This document shows positions 8,725 through 17,353 of a stretch of DNA of 64,000 nt, piece after piece; within the stretch, counting starts at the first letter, position 1; every line of letters starts with the position of its first letter. The stretch is from Teredinibacter turnerae (GTDB taxonomy: Bacteria; Pseudomonadota; Gammaproteobacteria; Pseudomonadales; Cellvibrionaceae): assembly GCF_037935975.1 (NCBI RefSeq), contig NZ_CP149817.1, forward strand, positions 1,426,001 through 1,490,000, given 5' to 3'. The notes under the pieces are model-generated. The model had not been told where the DNA came from, did not search any database, and saw nothing but the letters and a program-made list of their open reading frames with translations. The translations under genes and the position numbers were made by a program.

Positions 8725-9870
8725 ATGATGCGCGTTTTCGCAATTTCACTGCTGCTTCTCCTTTCCTCACTACCACTCACACTGAATGCTGCTCCAGCAG
8801 ACTCTCTTCAACAGGCCTATCACGACGCCTTCAAAGTGGGAGTGGCGGTAAACCCCAGTATCACAAGCGGTGGTGACAAGGCGACCCAGTCGATTGTACT
8901 GACCCAGTTCAATAGTATTACCGTCGAAAACGCGTTGAAGGCCGCCCCGATAAACCCCGAACCCGGTGTATTTGAGTTCGGTCCGGCCGACGATTACGTG
9001 GCGTTTGGCGAAGAGCACGGGATGTTTGTTGTTGGTCACACCCTGGTGTGGCACAACCAGACGCCAGGCTGGTTTTTTACCAACGCTGATGGCGAACCCA
9101 ATACTACGAAGCAGCAACTGGCGCGTATGGAAAGCCATATAAAAACCGTTGCCGGTCGTTATGCCGGGCGGATTCACGCGTGGGATGTGGTCAACGAAGT
9201 GATCGATAACGATGGTTCTTACCGGCCGACAACCTGGGTTAATGGGGTTGGCGATGGCGACCTTATGGTCAAGAGTGCATTCAAATACGCTGAAAAATAT
9301 GCGCCGAATGCAGAATTGTATTACAACGATTTTAACGCCTGGCGCCCGGCTAAGCGCGATGGCATTGTGCGCATGGTGAAGATGTTACAGGCCGAAGGGA
9401 TTCGGATTGATGGCATAGGGATTCAGGCCCACTGGGGGCTCAATTTTCCGAAAACGGAATATATTGAAGCGGCGATTGAGGCTTACGCCGCCCTGGGCGT
9501 GAAGGTCATGATCACTGAATTAGATGTGGATGTGCTACCGTTGACCCGAGAGGGGCAAATAATTGGCCAGGGGATGATGCACCCGCAGTTCCAATTGGAA
9601 GAGTTCGAGTCTTATCTCGACCCGTATAAGCAAGGGTTGCCTGCCGATGTTGAGCAGGCGCTGAGCGACCGGTACGCAGCGTTGTTTCGTTTGTTCTACA
9701 AGCATCGCGAGGCCATAGACAGGGTGACCTTGTGGGGCGTACACGACCCTATGTCCTGGAAAAACGACTATCCGGTGCCGGGGCGCACCAATTACCCGCT
9801 GCTGTGGGACAGGAACAAACAGCCTAAGCCTGCGCTAAAGGCTGTTTTGGCCGTGCCCTCGGAAAAATAA
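8725..9870 (+). CDS. Secreted GH10 endo-β-1,4-xylanase
   Basis: Cleaves the xylan backbone. A signal peptide (about 1-23) is followed directly by a GH10 TIM barrel filling the rest of the 381 residues; unlike its neighbours it has no carbohydrate-binding module or serine linker. Markers: FNSITVENALK, GHTLVWHNQTPGWFF, the acid/base Glu in WDVVNEVID and the nucleophile Glu in MITELDVDVLP. Absence of a CBM suggests action on soluble xylan or oligosaccharides, perhaps in the periplasm. Two adjacent ATG codons exist at the start; either works. Confidence 0.95.
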   Translation: MMRVFAISLLLLLSSLPLTLNAAPADSLQQAYHDAFKVGVAVNPSITSGGDKATQSIVLTQFNSITVENALKAAPINPEPGVFEFGPADDYVAFGEEHGMFVVGHTLVWHNQTPGWFFTNADGEPNTTKQQLARMESHIKTVAGRYAGRIHAWDVVNEVIDNDGSYRPTTWVNGVGDGDLMVKSAFKYAEKYAPNAELYYNDFNAWRPAKRDGIVRMVKMLQAEGIRIDGIGIQAHWGLNFPKTEYIEAAIEAYAALGVKVMITELDVDVLPLTREGQIIGQGMMHPQFQLEEFESYLDPYKQGLPADVEQALSDRYAALFRLFYKHREAIDRVTLWGVHDPMSWKNDYPVPGRTNYPLLWDRNKQPKPALKAVLAVPSEK

Positions 9871-9917
9871 AGCGCCGCTGACTTTACTGACAGTTGGGGA
9901 TCTTGCCGTGGGCGATG

Positions 9918-10421
9918 TTAGGGGAACTCGCGGTCTGTATTGATCGTTTTTTGCCAGTAGCCGACATCGACCCACTGGCCGTGCTTGCGCCCGACGTCTT
10001 TGAAGTGTGCGACTTTTTCGAATCCAACCTTTTCATGCAGAGCAACACTGGCCGCGTTGGGCAGTGCAATTCCTGCGACAAGAACCCGGCAGTCTACTGT
10101 GACCAGGGCATCGAACAGGGCTTCGTAGAGCGCTTTACCGAGGCCGCGCCCGGTATGTCTGCGGTTGAGGTAGACTGTTGTTACAAGTGAGTGGCGATAG
10201 GCGACGCGTTCCTGCCATAGCGCGACATAGGCGAAGCCAAGGATTTCACCGTCCTCTTCGGCAACCAGCCAGGGGTAGTTGGCGGAAATCTTTGCGATAC
10301 GTTCTGCCATCTCGGCTTCGCTCAGCGGCGTTTGTTCAAACGAAATCACTGTTTCGTTGATATAGTAGTTGTAAATATCAGCAATAGCGCCAGCATCGGC
10401 TGGGCGGCAGGCTCGTATCAT
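9918..10421 (-). CDS. GNAT acetyltransferase, phosphinothricin N-acetyltransferase-like
   Basis: A 167-residue GNAT-fold enzyme that moves an acetyl group from acetyl-CoA to an amine. IRACRPADAGAIADIYNYY and ISFEQTPLSEAEMAERI match the Pat/Bar/YncA subgroup. The acetyl-CoA binding loop is RRHTGRGLGKALYEAL. The C-terminal HEKVGFEKVAHFKDVGRKHG is also typical. The substrate may be methionine derivatives or another amino acid. The start at 10421 (MIRACRPAD) is preferred to a longer frame to 10487, whose extra N-terminus is unlike the family. Confidence 0.9.
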   Translation of the reverse strand: MIRACRPADAGAIADIYNYYINETVISFEQTPLSEAEMAERIAKISANYPWLVAEEDGEILGFAYVALWQERVAYRHSLVTTVYLNRRHTGRGLGKALYEALFDALVTVDCRVLVAGIALPNAASVALHEKVGFEKVAHFKDVGRKHGQWVDVGYWQKTINTDREFP

Positions 10422-10633
10422 GATTGAATATCCAGTTACAGCGTGGCGGTGAGCGCACAAAATATCTGCCGTTTTGGATACGCGCAAGTGGAATACATCA
10501 ATCTGAGTTAAAACCGCCGATAGAAAGCGCGTAGCGGGCGGACAGATTTGCAGTTTTCTTTGCGCTGATTTTTGTAGAATCCGTGGCTGCTATGCCCCGT
10601 ATCTTTAACCTGTGAAACCTGATGGAGGTTCTC

Positions 10634-11506
10634 ATGCGAAAGCTGTTACTCAGTGCAGTAACCTTATGTTTCTTTTTGACCAGTTATGCCAATACGGCTG
10701 AAATCACTTTCAAAAATACCAGTGTTGGCGATGGTCTCTATGTGCTGCAAGGGGTTGGCGGTTTTGCCGGCGGAAATATTATGCTGTCTGTGGGCGATGA
10801 CGGTGTGGTGATGATTGATGACAGTATGCCTCCGCTGCTGACTAACCTGAAGAAGGCGATTAGTGAAATCACTCCCAAACCGATCACATTTTTGGTAAAC
10901 ACCCACGTCCATAAGGACCACACCGGAAACAACGCGAGTTTTGGTGGCGAAGGCGTGCATATTATCGGTCATGACAACTTGCGTACGCGATTGCAGGCGC
11001 CTGCTGATGACGGTAGTGCTACCCCGACAGATGCACTGCCGGTTATCACATTTCCCAGCGAGATTACATTTCATTTGAATGGTGATGACGCGCGTGTTTT
11101 CCACCTGGAAATGGCCCACACAGATGGTGATGTGGCGATTTATTTCAAAAAAGCGAATGTCCTGCATACCGGCGACGTGCTGTTTAACGGGCTTTTTCCG
11201 TTTATCGATACCAGTAATGGTGGCAGTGTGCAGGGCTATATTGCGGCGCAAAAACTGTTGTACTCAATTGCAGACGAGAATACGGTTATCGTGCCAGGCC
11301 ATGGCCCCCTCGCAAAACGCGCTGACCTGAAAACCGCGCTGGACATGCTTGAAGATTCCGTGAAGCGCGTCGCCAAGCTGCATAAAAAAGGGATGACCGA
11401 AGACGAAGTGGTCGCGAAAAACCCGCTTAAGAAATATCACGAGAAGTGGAACTGGGGCTTTATTACCACCGAAAAAATAACCCGCACGATTTACCAAAGT
11501 TTATAA
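10634..11506 (+). CDS. Secreted MBL-fold metallo-hydrolase
   Basis: A metallo-β-lactamase-fold hydrolase with signal peptide (about 1-21). The zinc motif is NTHVHKDHTGNN (HxHxDH), with further ligands in EMAHTDGDVAIYF, HTGDVLFNG and VPGHGPL. This arrangement resembles subclass B-like and quinoprotein relay-type MBL proteins found in the periplasm; the true substrate is unknown. GGAGG at 10624-10628 sits 5 bp before the ATG at 10634, which decides this start over an ATG at 10622. It ends at a bidirectional terminator. Confidence 0.9.
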   Translation: MRKLLLSAVTLCFFLTSYANTAEITFKNTSVGDGLYVLQGVGGFAGGNIMLSVGDDGVVMIDDSMPPLLTNLKKAISEITPKPITFLVNTHVHKDHTGNNASFGGEGVHIIGHDNLRTRLQAPADDGSATPTDALPVITFPSEITFHLNGDDARVFHLEMAHTDGDVAIYFKKANVLHTGDVLFNGLFPFIDTSNGGSVQGYIAAQKLLYSIADENTVIVPGHGPLAKRADLKTALDMLEDSVKRVAKLHKKGMTEDEVVAKNPLKKYHEKWNWGFITTEKITRTIYQSL

Positions 11507-11524
11507 TTATTTTATACCGTTCAT

Positions 11525-11551
11525 AAAAAACCGGCCTGCGCCGGTTTTTTT
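11525..11551. terminator. Bidirectional terminator between MBL hydrolase and tag
   Basis: The stem CCGGC/GCCGG (11531-11535 and 11540-11544) is flanked by six A on the left and seven T on the right, so it can end transcription from both converging genes. Confidence 0.9.
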
Positions 11552-11598
11552 GTCAGTGTGTATGCCAGTGCCCACGGTGCTGGCTTGGTCGCACTCTG

Positions 11599-12180
11599 TT
11601 ACGCGAGCGATTTACATACTGCATGCCTGTGGCAGCTGGTAACGTGGTCGTTCACCATGCCTACAGCCTGCATAAAGGCGTACACAATTGTCGGCCCAAC
11701 AAAGTTAAAACCTGCCTTTTTAAGTGCTTTGCTCATGGCTTCGGACTCCGTTGTAGCGGCGGGGATATCGGCCATGGTTTTACGCCGGTGTTGGAGGGGC
11801 GCACCTCCGACAAAATCCCAGAGAAAACGGCTGAAATCGTCGGTTTCCTGAATTGCAAGGTAGGCGCGTGCATTTTGTCGCGCACTATTAATCTTAAGTC
11901 GGTTGCGCACGATATCAGGATTTTGCATCAGCTTTTCCAGCTTTTTATCGGTGTAGCGGGCCATTTTTTCTGGATCAAAATTGTCGAACGCTTTGCGGTA
12001 TCCCTCGCGTTTGCGCAGGATGGTAATCCAGGACAACCCGGCTTGAGCGCCATCTAACACGAGCTTTTCAAAAAGCTCGCGGCTATCCCAAATAGGCACC
12101 CCCCACTCCTCGTCGTGGTATTGTTGGTAGAGAGGGTCGTCTCCGCACCAGCTACAGCGTTTCACCTGTGCAATGGTCAT
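11599..12180 (-). CDS. tag: DNA-3-methyladenine glycosylase I
   Basis: Removes 3-methyladenine from alkylated DNA in base excision repair. Clear family markers: RCSWCGDDPLYQQYHDEEWG, ELFEKLVLDGAQAGLSW and FVGPTIVYAFMQAVGMVNDH. The zinc-binding set appears intact: the N-terminal Cys in CSWC, His in YHDEEWG, and the C-terminal His and Cys in NDHVTSCHRH. Length 193 is usual. It overlaps the end of manA by 4 bp (ATGA), so the two are translationally coupled although their functions are unrelated. Confidence 0.95.
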   Translation of the reverse strand: MTIAQVKRCSWCGDDPLYQQYHDEEWGVPIWDSRELFEKLVLDGAQAGLSWITILRKREGYRKAFDNFDPEKMARYTDKKLEKLMQNPDIVRNRLKINSARQNARAYLAIQETDDFSRFLWDFVGGAPLQHRRKTMADIPAATTESEAMSKALKKAGFNFVGPTIVYAFMQAVGMVNDHVTSCHRHAVCKSLA

Positions 12181-13337
12181 GCAATATTCCTCGCACGAAA
12201 AACCTGGAAGTGCTCACCATTCAGCGACACCGTATGCCCAGGCCAAAGCAGTACCGCTTCGCCTTTTTCACAGACGATTGCAGAGCCGGAAACGGTGTCT
12301 GTGAGTGTCGCGGTGCCGTCAAGACAAAGCAATATCTCCGGCTGCTCCACTGGCCATTGCGGTGCTGCCAACTGATCTGCGTCCCAGTAGCTCAGTTCGA
12401 AATCAGGAAACGGGGTAGGGTAGCGCAACTCGCCCTGTGCGGTAGACTCGGTGTTAATAATAAATTCCGCGGGTGGGGTGCTGTTGAAATTGGCAATTTT
12501 CATGAGCTCTGCAACGTCAATATGCTTTGGGGTTAGCCCTGCGCGCAGAACGTTGTCAGAGTTGGCCATCAACTCGATGTTTTGCCCTTCCAGATACGCA
12601 TGCAGCAGACCGGAGGGCTGAAATATCGCCTCACCTGGAGCGAGATGTACCAGATTCATAAACAGCACGGTAAGTATGCCGTTAGGCGTTTGTGGATTGT
12701 TGCGTAACCACTGTTGCACCCAGAATAGAATATCGGTTTTAGCATACTGCTTATCCACGATATCGGCGGCAAGTGCCTGATGTATGTGTTGAGTATCCGG
12801 GTTGCCTGTATCAAGCGCCAGTCGAAATGCGGCTTCAGTATCGCCCTTCATATACGCGTGCAGTAACGGCTGCAAATACTCTGCACGGTTTAACCGAGAA
12901 ATAATTTGCTCGTCGTTGGCGATACCGTGCAGTAACCAAAAATCACTGAGCGCAACCGCCAGTTCCGGTTTATCGCTGTTATCTTTGTAGTTGCGATGGC
13001 TTGCCGTGGGAGGAATGTCTGCGGCGTTCTCGCGGGTGAACCCCTCTTCGGCCTGTGCTTTGGTGGGGTGGACCTGAATGGAGAGCATGTCTCGCACGTC
13101 CAGAACTTTAAATAAAAACTTAAGTGCAGGAAGCTGATTGCTGGCGAGGTACTCCGCGAGCGCTGTTTCCTGCTCGCTGCCAGCGGCATCGATGACGGTT
13201 GAGGGGGCGGACGAGTGAGTACCCAGCCAATATTCTGCACACGGTGTTTCGGGGCTTTGTGCTTGCCCCAGCAGCTGGGGTATATAGCGGTGGCCGCCCC
13301 ATGCGTAGTGTTGTATCCGGCCCCGGATTTTTAGCAT
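12177..13337 (-). CDS. manA: Mannose-6-phosphate isomerase, class I
   Basis: Interconverts mannose 6-phosphate and fructose 6-phosphate. Family motifs: QHYAWGGHRYIPQLLG, LSIQVHPTKAQAEEGF with metal-binding Gln and His, and the second metal site around FQPSGLLHAYLEGQNIELM. A C-terminal cupin tail is present. The start at 13337 (MLKIRGRIQHYAWG) gives the standard N-terminus; the frame extends to 13427 but the extra 30 residues do not look like the family. Downstream tag overlaps by 4 bp. In this context it could feed mannose from hemicellulose into glycolysis or supply GDP-mannose synthesis. Confidence 0.93.
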   Translation of the reverse strand: MLKIRGRIQHYAWGGHRYIPQLLGQAQSPETPCAEYWLGTHSSAPSTVIDAAGSEQETALAEYLASNQLPALKFLFKVLDVRDMLSIQVHPTKAQAEEGFTRENAADIPPTASHRNYKDNSDKPELAVALSDFWLLHGIANDEQIISRLNRAEYLQPLLHAYMKGDTEAAFRLALDTGNPDTQHIHQALAADIVDKQYAKTDILFWVQQWLRNNPQTPNGILTVLFMNLVHLAPGEAIFQPSGLLHAYLEGQNIELMANSDNVLRAGLTPKHIDVAELMKIANFNSTPPAEFIINTESTAQGELRYPTPFPDFELSYWDADQLAAPQWPVEQPEILLCLDGTATLTDTVSGSAIVCEKGEAVLLWPGHTVSLNGEHFQVFRARNIA

Positions 13338-13484
13338 ATGCAAGTTTCCATTCGCTTGATAATGAGTTGTTGTGACTCTGGTAAGGTCGGGGCGCAGCAT
13401 TGTTGTACAAGGCTGCAGTGGATGCAACCCGTAGTATCCACAAGCCGTGGGGCCTGTTTGCGTTAATCAGAGTCATTCTGAGGT

Positions 13485-14759
13485 TTACATTGTAATCGTC
13501 AAATGCACCGCCGCGCCGCCGAGGCTTTTCGACCGCAAAATCCGCAAGTCAGCTCCCAGCCATTCGGCAATGCGTGACACAATTGCCAGGCCCATGCCAT
13601 GGCCTTTGCGTTTGGTGCCTTGTTGGCCGCGCCAAAAGGGCTTGGTTACGTGTTCGATCTCTTCGCTAGCAATGCCTGCGCCATCATCTTCAATTTCTAT
13701 GTGGAGACGTGTTCCCCGCCGCCGCAAACATACCCGAACCCGACTGCTGGCGTAACGGGATGCGTTGCTCAGCAGATTGTTGATCAGCATTGAAAAATAG
13801 CGCTGATCACTGTGTATTGTCATGGGGCTGTTTGGGCAGTCAAACACAAACGCGAGGTCGTCGCGTTCGTAGCTTTCGATAAGAGAGTGTACTAGCGGCG
13901 CTACATCGAACTCTTCGCGCTGAATCTGGATACGATTTTCATCGAGACGTGCGTATTGCAATAAGGTGTTAATCAGTGACTCCATTTCTTCCATATCGCG
14001 ATTGACGCGTATCGCATAGCGCGCGCGCTGAGTGGCATCACTGGTATCGGTAAGTGCATCGAGACCAAAACGCAGGCGAGCGAGCGGCGTTTTTAAATCG
14101 TGCGACACGGCGCGGGTGAGCAATTTATTGTCATTGAGCAGCGATTCGATTCTGTCGGCCATACGATTAAACTCAATTTCGATCTCTCGAATGTAAGAAA
14201 CCCCGACAACGTTGACGCGCGCGCTGAGTTCACCTTTACCAAATTTTCTGGCGGCGTCGCTGAGGCGCAGCAAGCGGTGGATTAACGGCCAAACCCAGAG
14301 CAAAATAATGACGGTAACGCCGCCATAAAAACTGAGCGTGAGTATCAGCTCTAATTTGCCATCGGATTCCGTGAACGCGTGTGCCGGCCAGGTGATCGCA
14401 AGCACCTCGAGCCCATCGTCCAACGCGTAATGGGCGCCTACGCCCTCGCCAGATTCGAGTATCAAACGTTCGCCCTGATCAAAACTTGCCGCGAGGGTGT
14501 CGGGCAGCGGGAAATCTTCCCGTGGCAGTAGCGCGAGCTGGATGTGGCTGTGCCGATTCCAGTTTTGGATGAACTCTACCCGCAGCGGCGAGTTTGCAAG
14601 GCTGCTGTACAAATCATCACTGAATGCGAGGTAAGCGGCGTAGGCGGAACGACCGGGGTCATCCCCGCGAGTTTGAATATAAATTCGGTTGAGAACCCAG
14701 CCGAGTGAAATAATGGAAACGACGACTACTGCGATCAGAGACAGGCTTAGCTTGCGCAT
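13485..14759 (-). CDS. Membrane sensor histidine kinase, RstB-like
   Basis: A 424-residue sensor kinase. Two transmembrane helices (about 5-25 and 140-160) bracket a periplasmic sensor of roughly 110 residues. They are followed by HAMP (about 162-213), the phospho-acceptor His near 220 in AVSHDLKTPLARLR, and an ATPase domain with N-box LINNLLSNASRYA, DDGAGI and GHGMGLAIV. It starts immediately after the stop of the response regulator gene (TAA then ATG, no gap), so the two are one unit. The architecture and partner resemble E. coli RstB; the signal sensed is unknown. Confidence 0.92.
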   Translation of the reverse strand: MRKLSLSLIAVVVVSIISLGWVLNRIYIQTRGDDPGRSAYAAYLAFSDDLYSSLANSPLRVEFIQNWNRHSHIQLALLPREDFPLPDTLAASFDQGERLILESGEGVGAHYALDDGLEVLAITWPAHAFTESDGKLELILTLSFYGGVTVIILLWVWPLIHRLLRLSDAARKFGKGELSARVNVVGVSYIREIEIEFNRMADRIESLLNDNKLLTRAVSHDLKTPLARLRFGLDALTDTSDATQRARYAIRVNRDMEEMESLINTLLQYARLDENRIQIQREEFDVAPLVHSLIESYERDDLAFVFDCPNSPMTIHSDQRYFSMLINNLLSNASRYASSRVRVCLRRRGTRLHIEIEDDGAGIASEEIEHVTKPFWRGQQGTKRKGHGMGLAIVSRIAEWLGADLRILRSKSLGGAAVHLTITM

Positions 14760-15452
14760 TTACCACGCGTCTCCGGCGAAAAGATAACCCTTGCCGCGGA
14801 TGGTTTTGATTTTGGCTGGGTTGCTCGGGTCGTCGCTGAGTTTCTTGCGAATTCGACATACGCGAACATCGACAGATCGATCGAAACCATCGTACTCAAT
14901 GCCACGTAACTTGCTAACCAAATCATCACGGCTGATAACCTGTCCGGCGCTTTCGGCCAGCAGCCAGAGCACTTCGAATTCGTTTGAGCTAAATGGAATT
15001 GTGTTGTTTTGCAATTTCACGGATTTCGACTTTTTATCCAGCACCAGGTCGCCAAATATCAGCCTGTGTCCGGCCGCATCCATTTCAGTGCGACGCAGCA
15101 GCGCTTTGATTCTCGCGAGTAAAATTCTGGGCTTCACCGGTTTGTTAACATAGTCATTGGCGCCGAGCTCCAGCCCCAAAATCTCGTCCGCGTCTTCGCT
15201 GCAGGCGGTCATCATTAAAATGGGCTTGCTATAGAAGGCGCGGGCCTCGCGGCACACCTGAAAACCGTCTTTTTCTGGCAGCATAATATCCAGCAGCACT
15301 AAATCTGGCGTGTCAGAACGAATTAAATCGACGGCGATATCGCCGCGGTTAGCGACAGTAACCTGATACCCGTTGTCGATAAGGTAGTCTGAAATCCACT
15401 CGGCGAGAGAGGTATCGTCCTCCACCACCAATATATTCTCTTGCTGCTGCAT
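14760..15452 (-). CDS. OmpR-family response regulator, RstA-like
   Basis: A 230-residue DNA-binding response regulator. The receiver has acidic VVEDD, phospho-acceptor Asp near 55 in LVLLDIMLPEKDGF and the Lys in DYVNKPVKPRILLARI. The last segment is shared with RstA-type regulators. The C-terminal winged helix (about 130-228) has SNEFEVLWLLAESAGQVISR and RKKLSDDPSNPAKIKTIRGKGY, with the small variant FDRSVDVRVCRIRKKL. It is the first gene of a two-gene operon with its kinase. Targets are unknown. Confidence 0.95.
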   Translation of the reverse strand: MQQQENILVVEDDTSLAEWISDYLIDNGYQVTVANRGDIAVDLIRSDTPDLVLLDIMLPEKDGFQVCREARAFYSKPILMMTACSEDADEILGLELGANDYVNKPVKPRILLARIKALLRRTEMDAAGHRLIFGDLVLDKKSKSVKLQNNTIPFSSNEFEVLWLLAESAGQVISRDDLVSKLRGIEYDGFDRSVDVRVCRIRKKLSDDPSNPAKIKTIRGKGYLFAGDAW

Positions 15453-15908
15453 TACTTCCGTCTCCTGCTTTTACCTGTCTCTTGCTCCTGCCACGGGCTC
15501 AACCGAGTTGCCGCCGCTTTGCGCTTACCACCTGCACTCTCGGTGGCTATAAATCCGCACATATTAAACGGGATGGCCAGTGTTTTGGGCTGTTACAGTA
15601 TGTTAAATGGAGTATGTCAGTGTCAGGGTATACGGCAGCAGCCCTTTGCGCCTGCCCAATGGTGACTGCGAGATTTTACATGGCTGCTCAGCGGCGCTGA
15701 GTTTAAATTTGGCGCCTGGTGATGGCGTGAAATAAACATTTTGCAAATGGCGCCATCGTATAAGTCTGTGCACGCTTATTGCGTTACAGACTAAGAATGC
15801 GAATACTTTGTATTCAAATGAGAAACGCAAGCAATGGATGCACTTCTCTGCCGCCACCCCTCGGACTCTTAGAGCGGTTCCGCTAAATCCAATTTTTTTG
15901 GGGGCTAC
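15453..15908. other. Intergenic region between divergent genes
   Basis: About 455 bp between the response regulator (minus) and a small plus-strand gene. It includes a short inverted repeat AGCGGTTCCGCT near 15872-15883 followed by a T-run, which could act as a weak terminator-like element. Open frames on both strands here show no recognisable product. Confidence 0.45.
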
Positions 15909-16274
15909 ATGACTTACACGAAACCTATGATAGACCTGATGCGTGAGATCAGACGTCGAGTACCGGCCGACGACAAACCGTCGATCAAACTGGCTAACCC
16001 GGATGTACTCAGTGAGCTGATTCCCATATACCGTGCGACGTCCGACAATATTTTGCGTGCCTTGGTCCGCGATCTTATGGCCATGGCCGGGGCAGATTGG
16101 AGTACTCGCCTGGAGGTGGATGTTAGCCCGCCGGTGGAAAACAAAGAACGGTTTATTACTCGAGTTTACCGCGGGCAAACGACGCTTGTGGAGGCCATGG
16201 GTGGGAGCGGTGAATCCGAAGAACGGCGACAGGAACGACGTAAGCGGGTATATCGAGGGCAGGTTATTGCCTAG
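15909..16274 (+). CDS. Small basic protein of unknown function
   Basis: A 121-residue protein that I do not recognise. A GGGGG ribosome-binding site lies just before its ATG. It begins MTYTKPMIDLMREIRRRVP, has a helical middle (IYRATSDNILRALVRDLMAMAG) and ends with a very basic tail, EERRQERRKRVYRGQ. A repeated element, RVYRGQTT and RVYRGQVI, occurs near residues 86 and 114. There is no signal peptide or membrane helix, so it is probably cytoplasmic. The good ribosome-binding site and codon use support it being real. An opposite-strand open frame over the same region looks like a shadow. Confidence 0.65.
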   Translation: MTYTKPMIDLMREIRRRVPADDKPSIKLANPDVLSELIPIYRATSDNILRALVRDLMAMAGADWSTRLEVDVSPPVENKERFITRVYRGQTTLVEAMGGSGESEERRQERRKRVYRGQVIA

Positions 16275-16591
16275 ATTGGCGCGCAATATTGGTGCAAATA
16301 ATGAAATTTGCGCCGCACGGAGGCTCTGCCAGTAATGATATCCTTAGTATATAAAGGGTGTATTTCCCGATTGGGCCAATAATCGTTCTGTTCCATAAAG
16401 GCGTGCACTGTTATGATACGGTGTATCAACCGTGCGGTGTTATCCGAATGTAATGAGCCTTCTCAACTTTAGGGCGCTATCAGCCGGAAAGCCTGGATCG
16501 CGGTAAACTTTCGCGGCTTGTGGACGAAGAGGTAACGGATTGAATCGGTATACTCTGGGTTCAGCCCGCGTATGCGTCCTCTGGAGAGCCT
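16275..16591. promoter_or_regulatory. Upstream region of the Fur-family gene with an inverted repeat
   Basis: This 317-bp gap contains TGATAC (16414-16419), three bases, then GTATCA (16423-16428), a perfect inverted repeat flanked by GTTA and ACC. It could be an operator for the Fur/Zur-type regulator encoded just downstream, but it does not clearly match a published Zur or Fur box. Nothing else is seen. Confidence 0.3.
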
Positions 16592-17047
16592 ATGCCCGAC
16601 ATCGATGTAAATAGAATCTTGACCCGTGCAGACCAGCTGTGCTCTGGTGCAGGTGTCCGTCTTACCGAAAAGCGCAAACGCATTCTCGAATTATTAGTGG
16701 AGTCAGGTGCGCCGCTTTCCGCCTATGAAGTGGCGGAAGCCTATAATCGCAGCACGGAAACAAGTATGCCTGCAATGTCGGTTTACCGGATCCTCGATTT
16801 TCTTGCCAGCGAGCAGTTGGTTCATAAGCTGGCATCCCATAATAAATATATTGCATGTGCTCACATCGCGTGTGATCACCCACACCAGATACCACAGTTT
16901 CTGATTTGCCGTAATTGCAAAGCGGTAAAAGAGATCGGCATCGAGAAAAGCCTTGTGGACAACCTTTCCCGGCAAGTGTCCAAAGCGGGTTATACCCTAT
17001 TGGATAGCCCGCTGGAGCTTGACTGTTTGTGCGCGAATTGCAGCTAG
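16592..17047 (+). CDS. Fur-family transcriptional regulator, Zur-like
   Basis: A 151-residue metal-responsive repressor. The N-terminal winged helix (about 10-85) has LTEKRKRILELLVESGAPLSAYEVAEAY and MSVYRILDFLASEQLVHKL. The C-terminal half holds histidine-rich metal ligands (CAHIACDHPHQIPQF) and two CxxC pairs, CRNC near 107 and CANC at the end, the structural zinc site of Zur/Fur. The pattern (CDHPHQ, ICRNC, IEKSL) is closer to Zur than to Fur. It is monocistronic, with a hairpin after the stop. Zinc response is inferred, not shown. Confidence 0.85.
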   Translation: MPDIDVNRILTRADQLCSGAGVRLTEKRKRILELLVESGAPLSAYEVAEAYNRSTETSMPAMSVYRILDFLASEQLVHKLASHNKYIACAHIACDHPHQIPQFLICRNCKAVKEIGIEKSLVDNLSRQVSKAGYTLLDSPLELDCLCANCS

Positions 17048-17065
17048 CCGCACTCTAATCACCAG

Positions 17066-17104
17066 CCGCCACATCGAGATTTACACCTCAAGTGGCGGTC
17101 TTTT
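17066..17104 (+). terminator. Probable terminator after the Fur-family gene
   Basis: CCGCCAC (17066-17072) pairs with GTGGCGG (17092-17098) and is followed by TCTTTT. The loop is long (19 bases) and the T-run short, so strength is uncertain. Confidence 0.6.
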
Positions 17105-17353
17105 CGAATACTGCAATCGGTTGTTTTTTTCTACCGTTTCACATTTTGCAAAAAAATTCGACGCCAGATTTCAATTTCCCCGCCGCCTTTTAATTGGGAT
17201 AATTCAGCGTGATCACGGTCGCAGACAGACCGTGCTGTTAGTTGCTGCATGTGTTTTGCCTTAAACCACCAGGGTAACGCGCTCAACTTTCATTAGCCAC
17301 GGATTGGAGACGCAACCGGAAGACATTAAAACAATATGAAGGCTAGGAATACC
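17105..17353. other. Leader region of the protease gene
   Basis: About 250 bp with no gene. An AGGA motif ends 6 bp before the ATG at 17354. Promoter elements are not obvious. Confidence 0.4.

Noticed and set aside
15603-16286. Long minus-strand open frame opposite the small basic protein
   Set aside because: It covers the whole plus-strand gene, lacks a ribosome-binding site and has no family-like segments.
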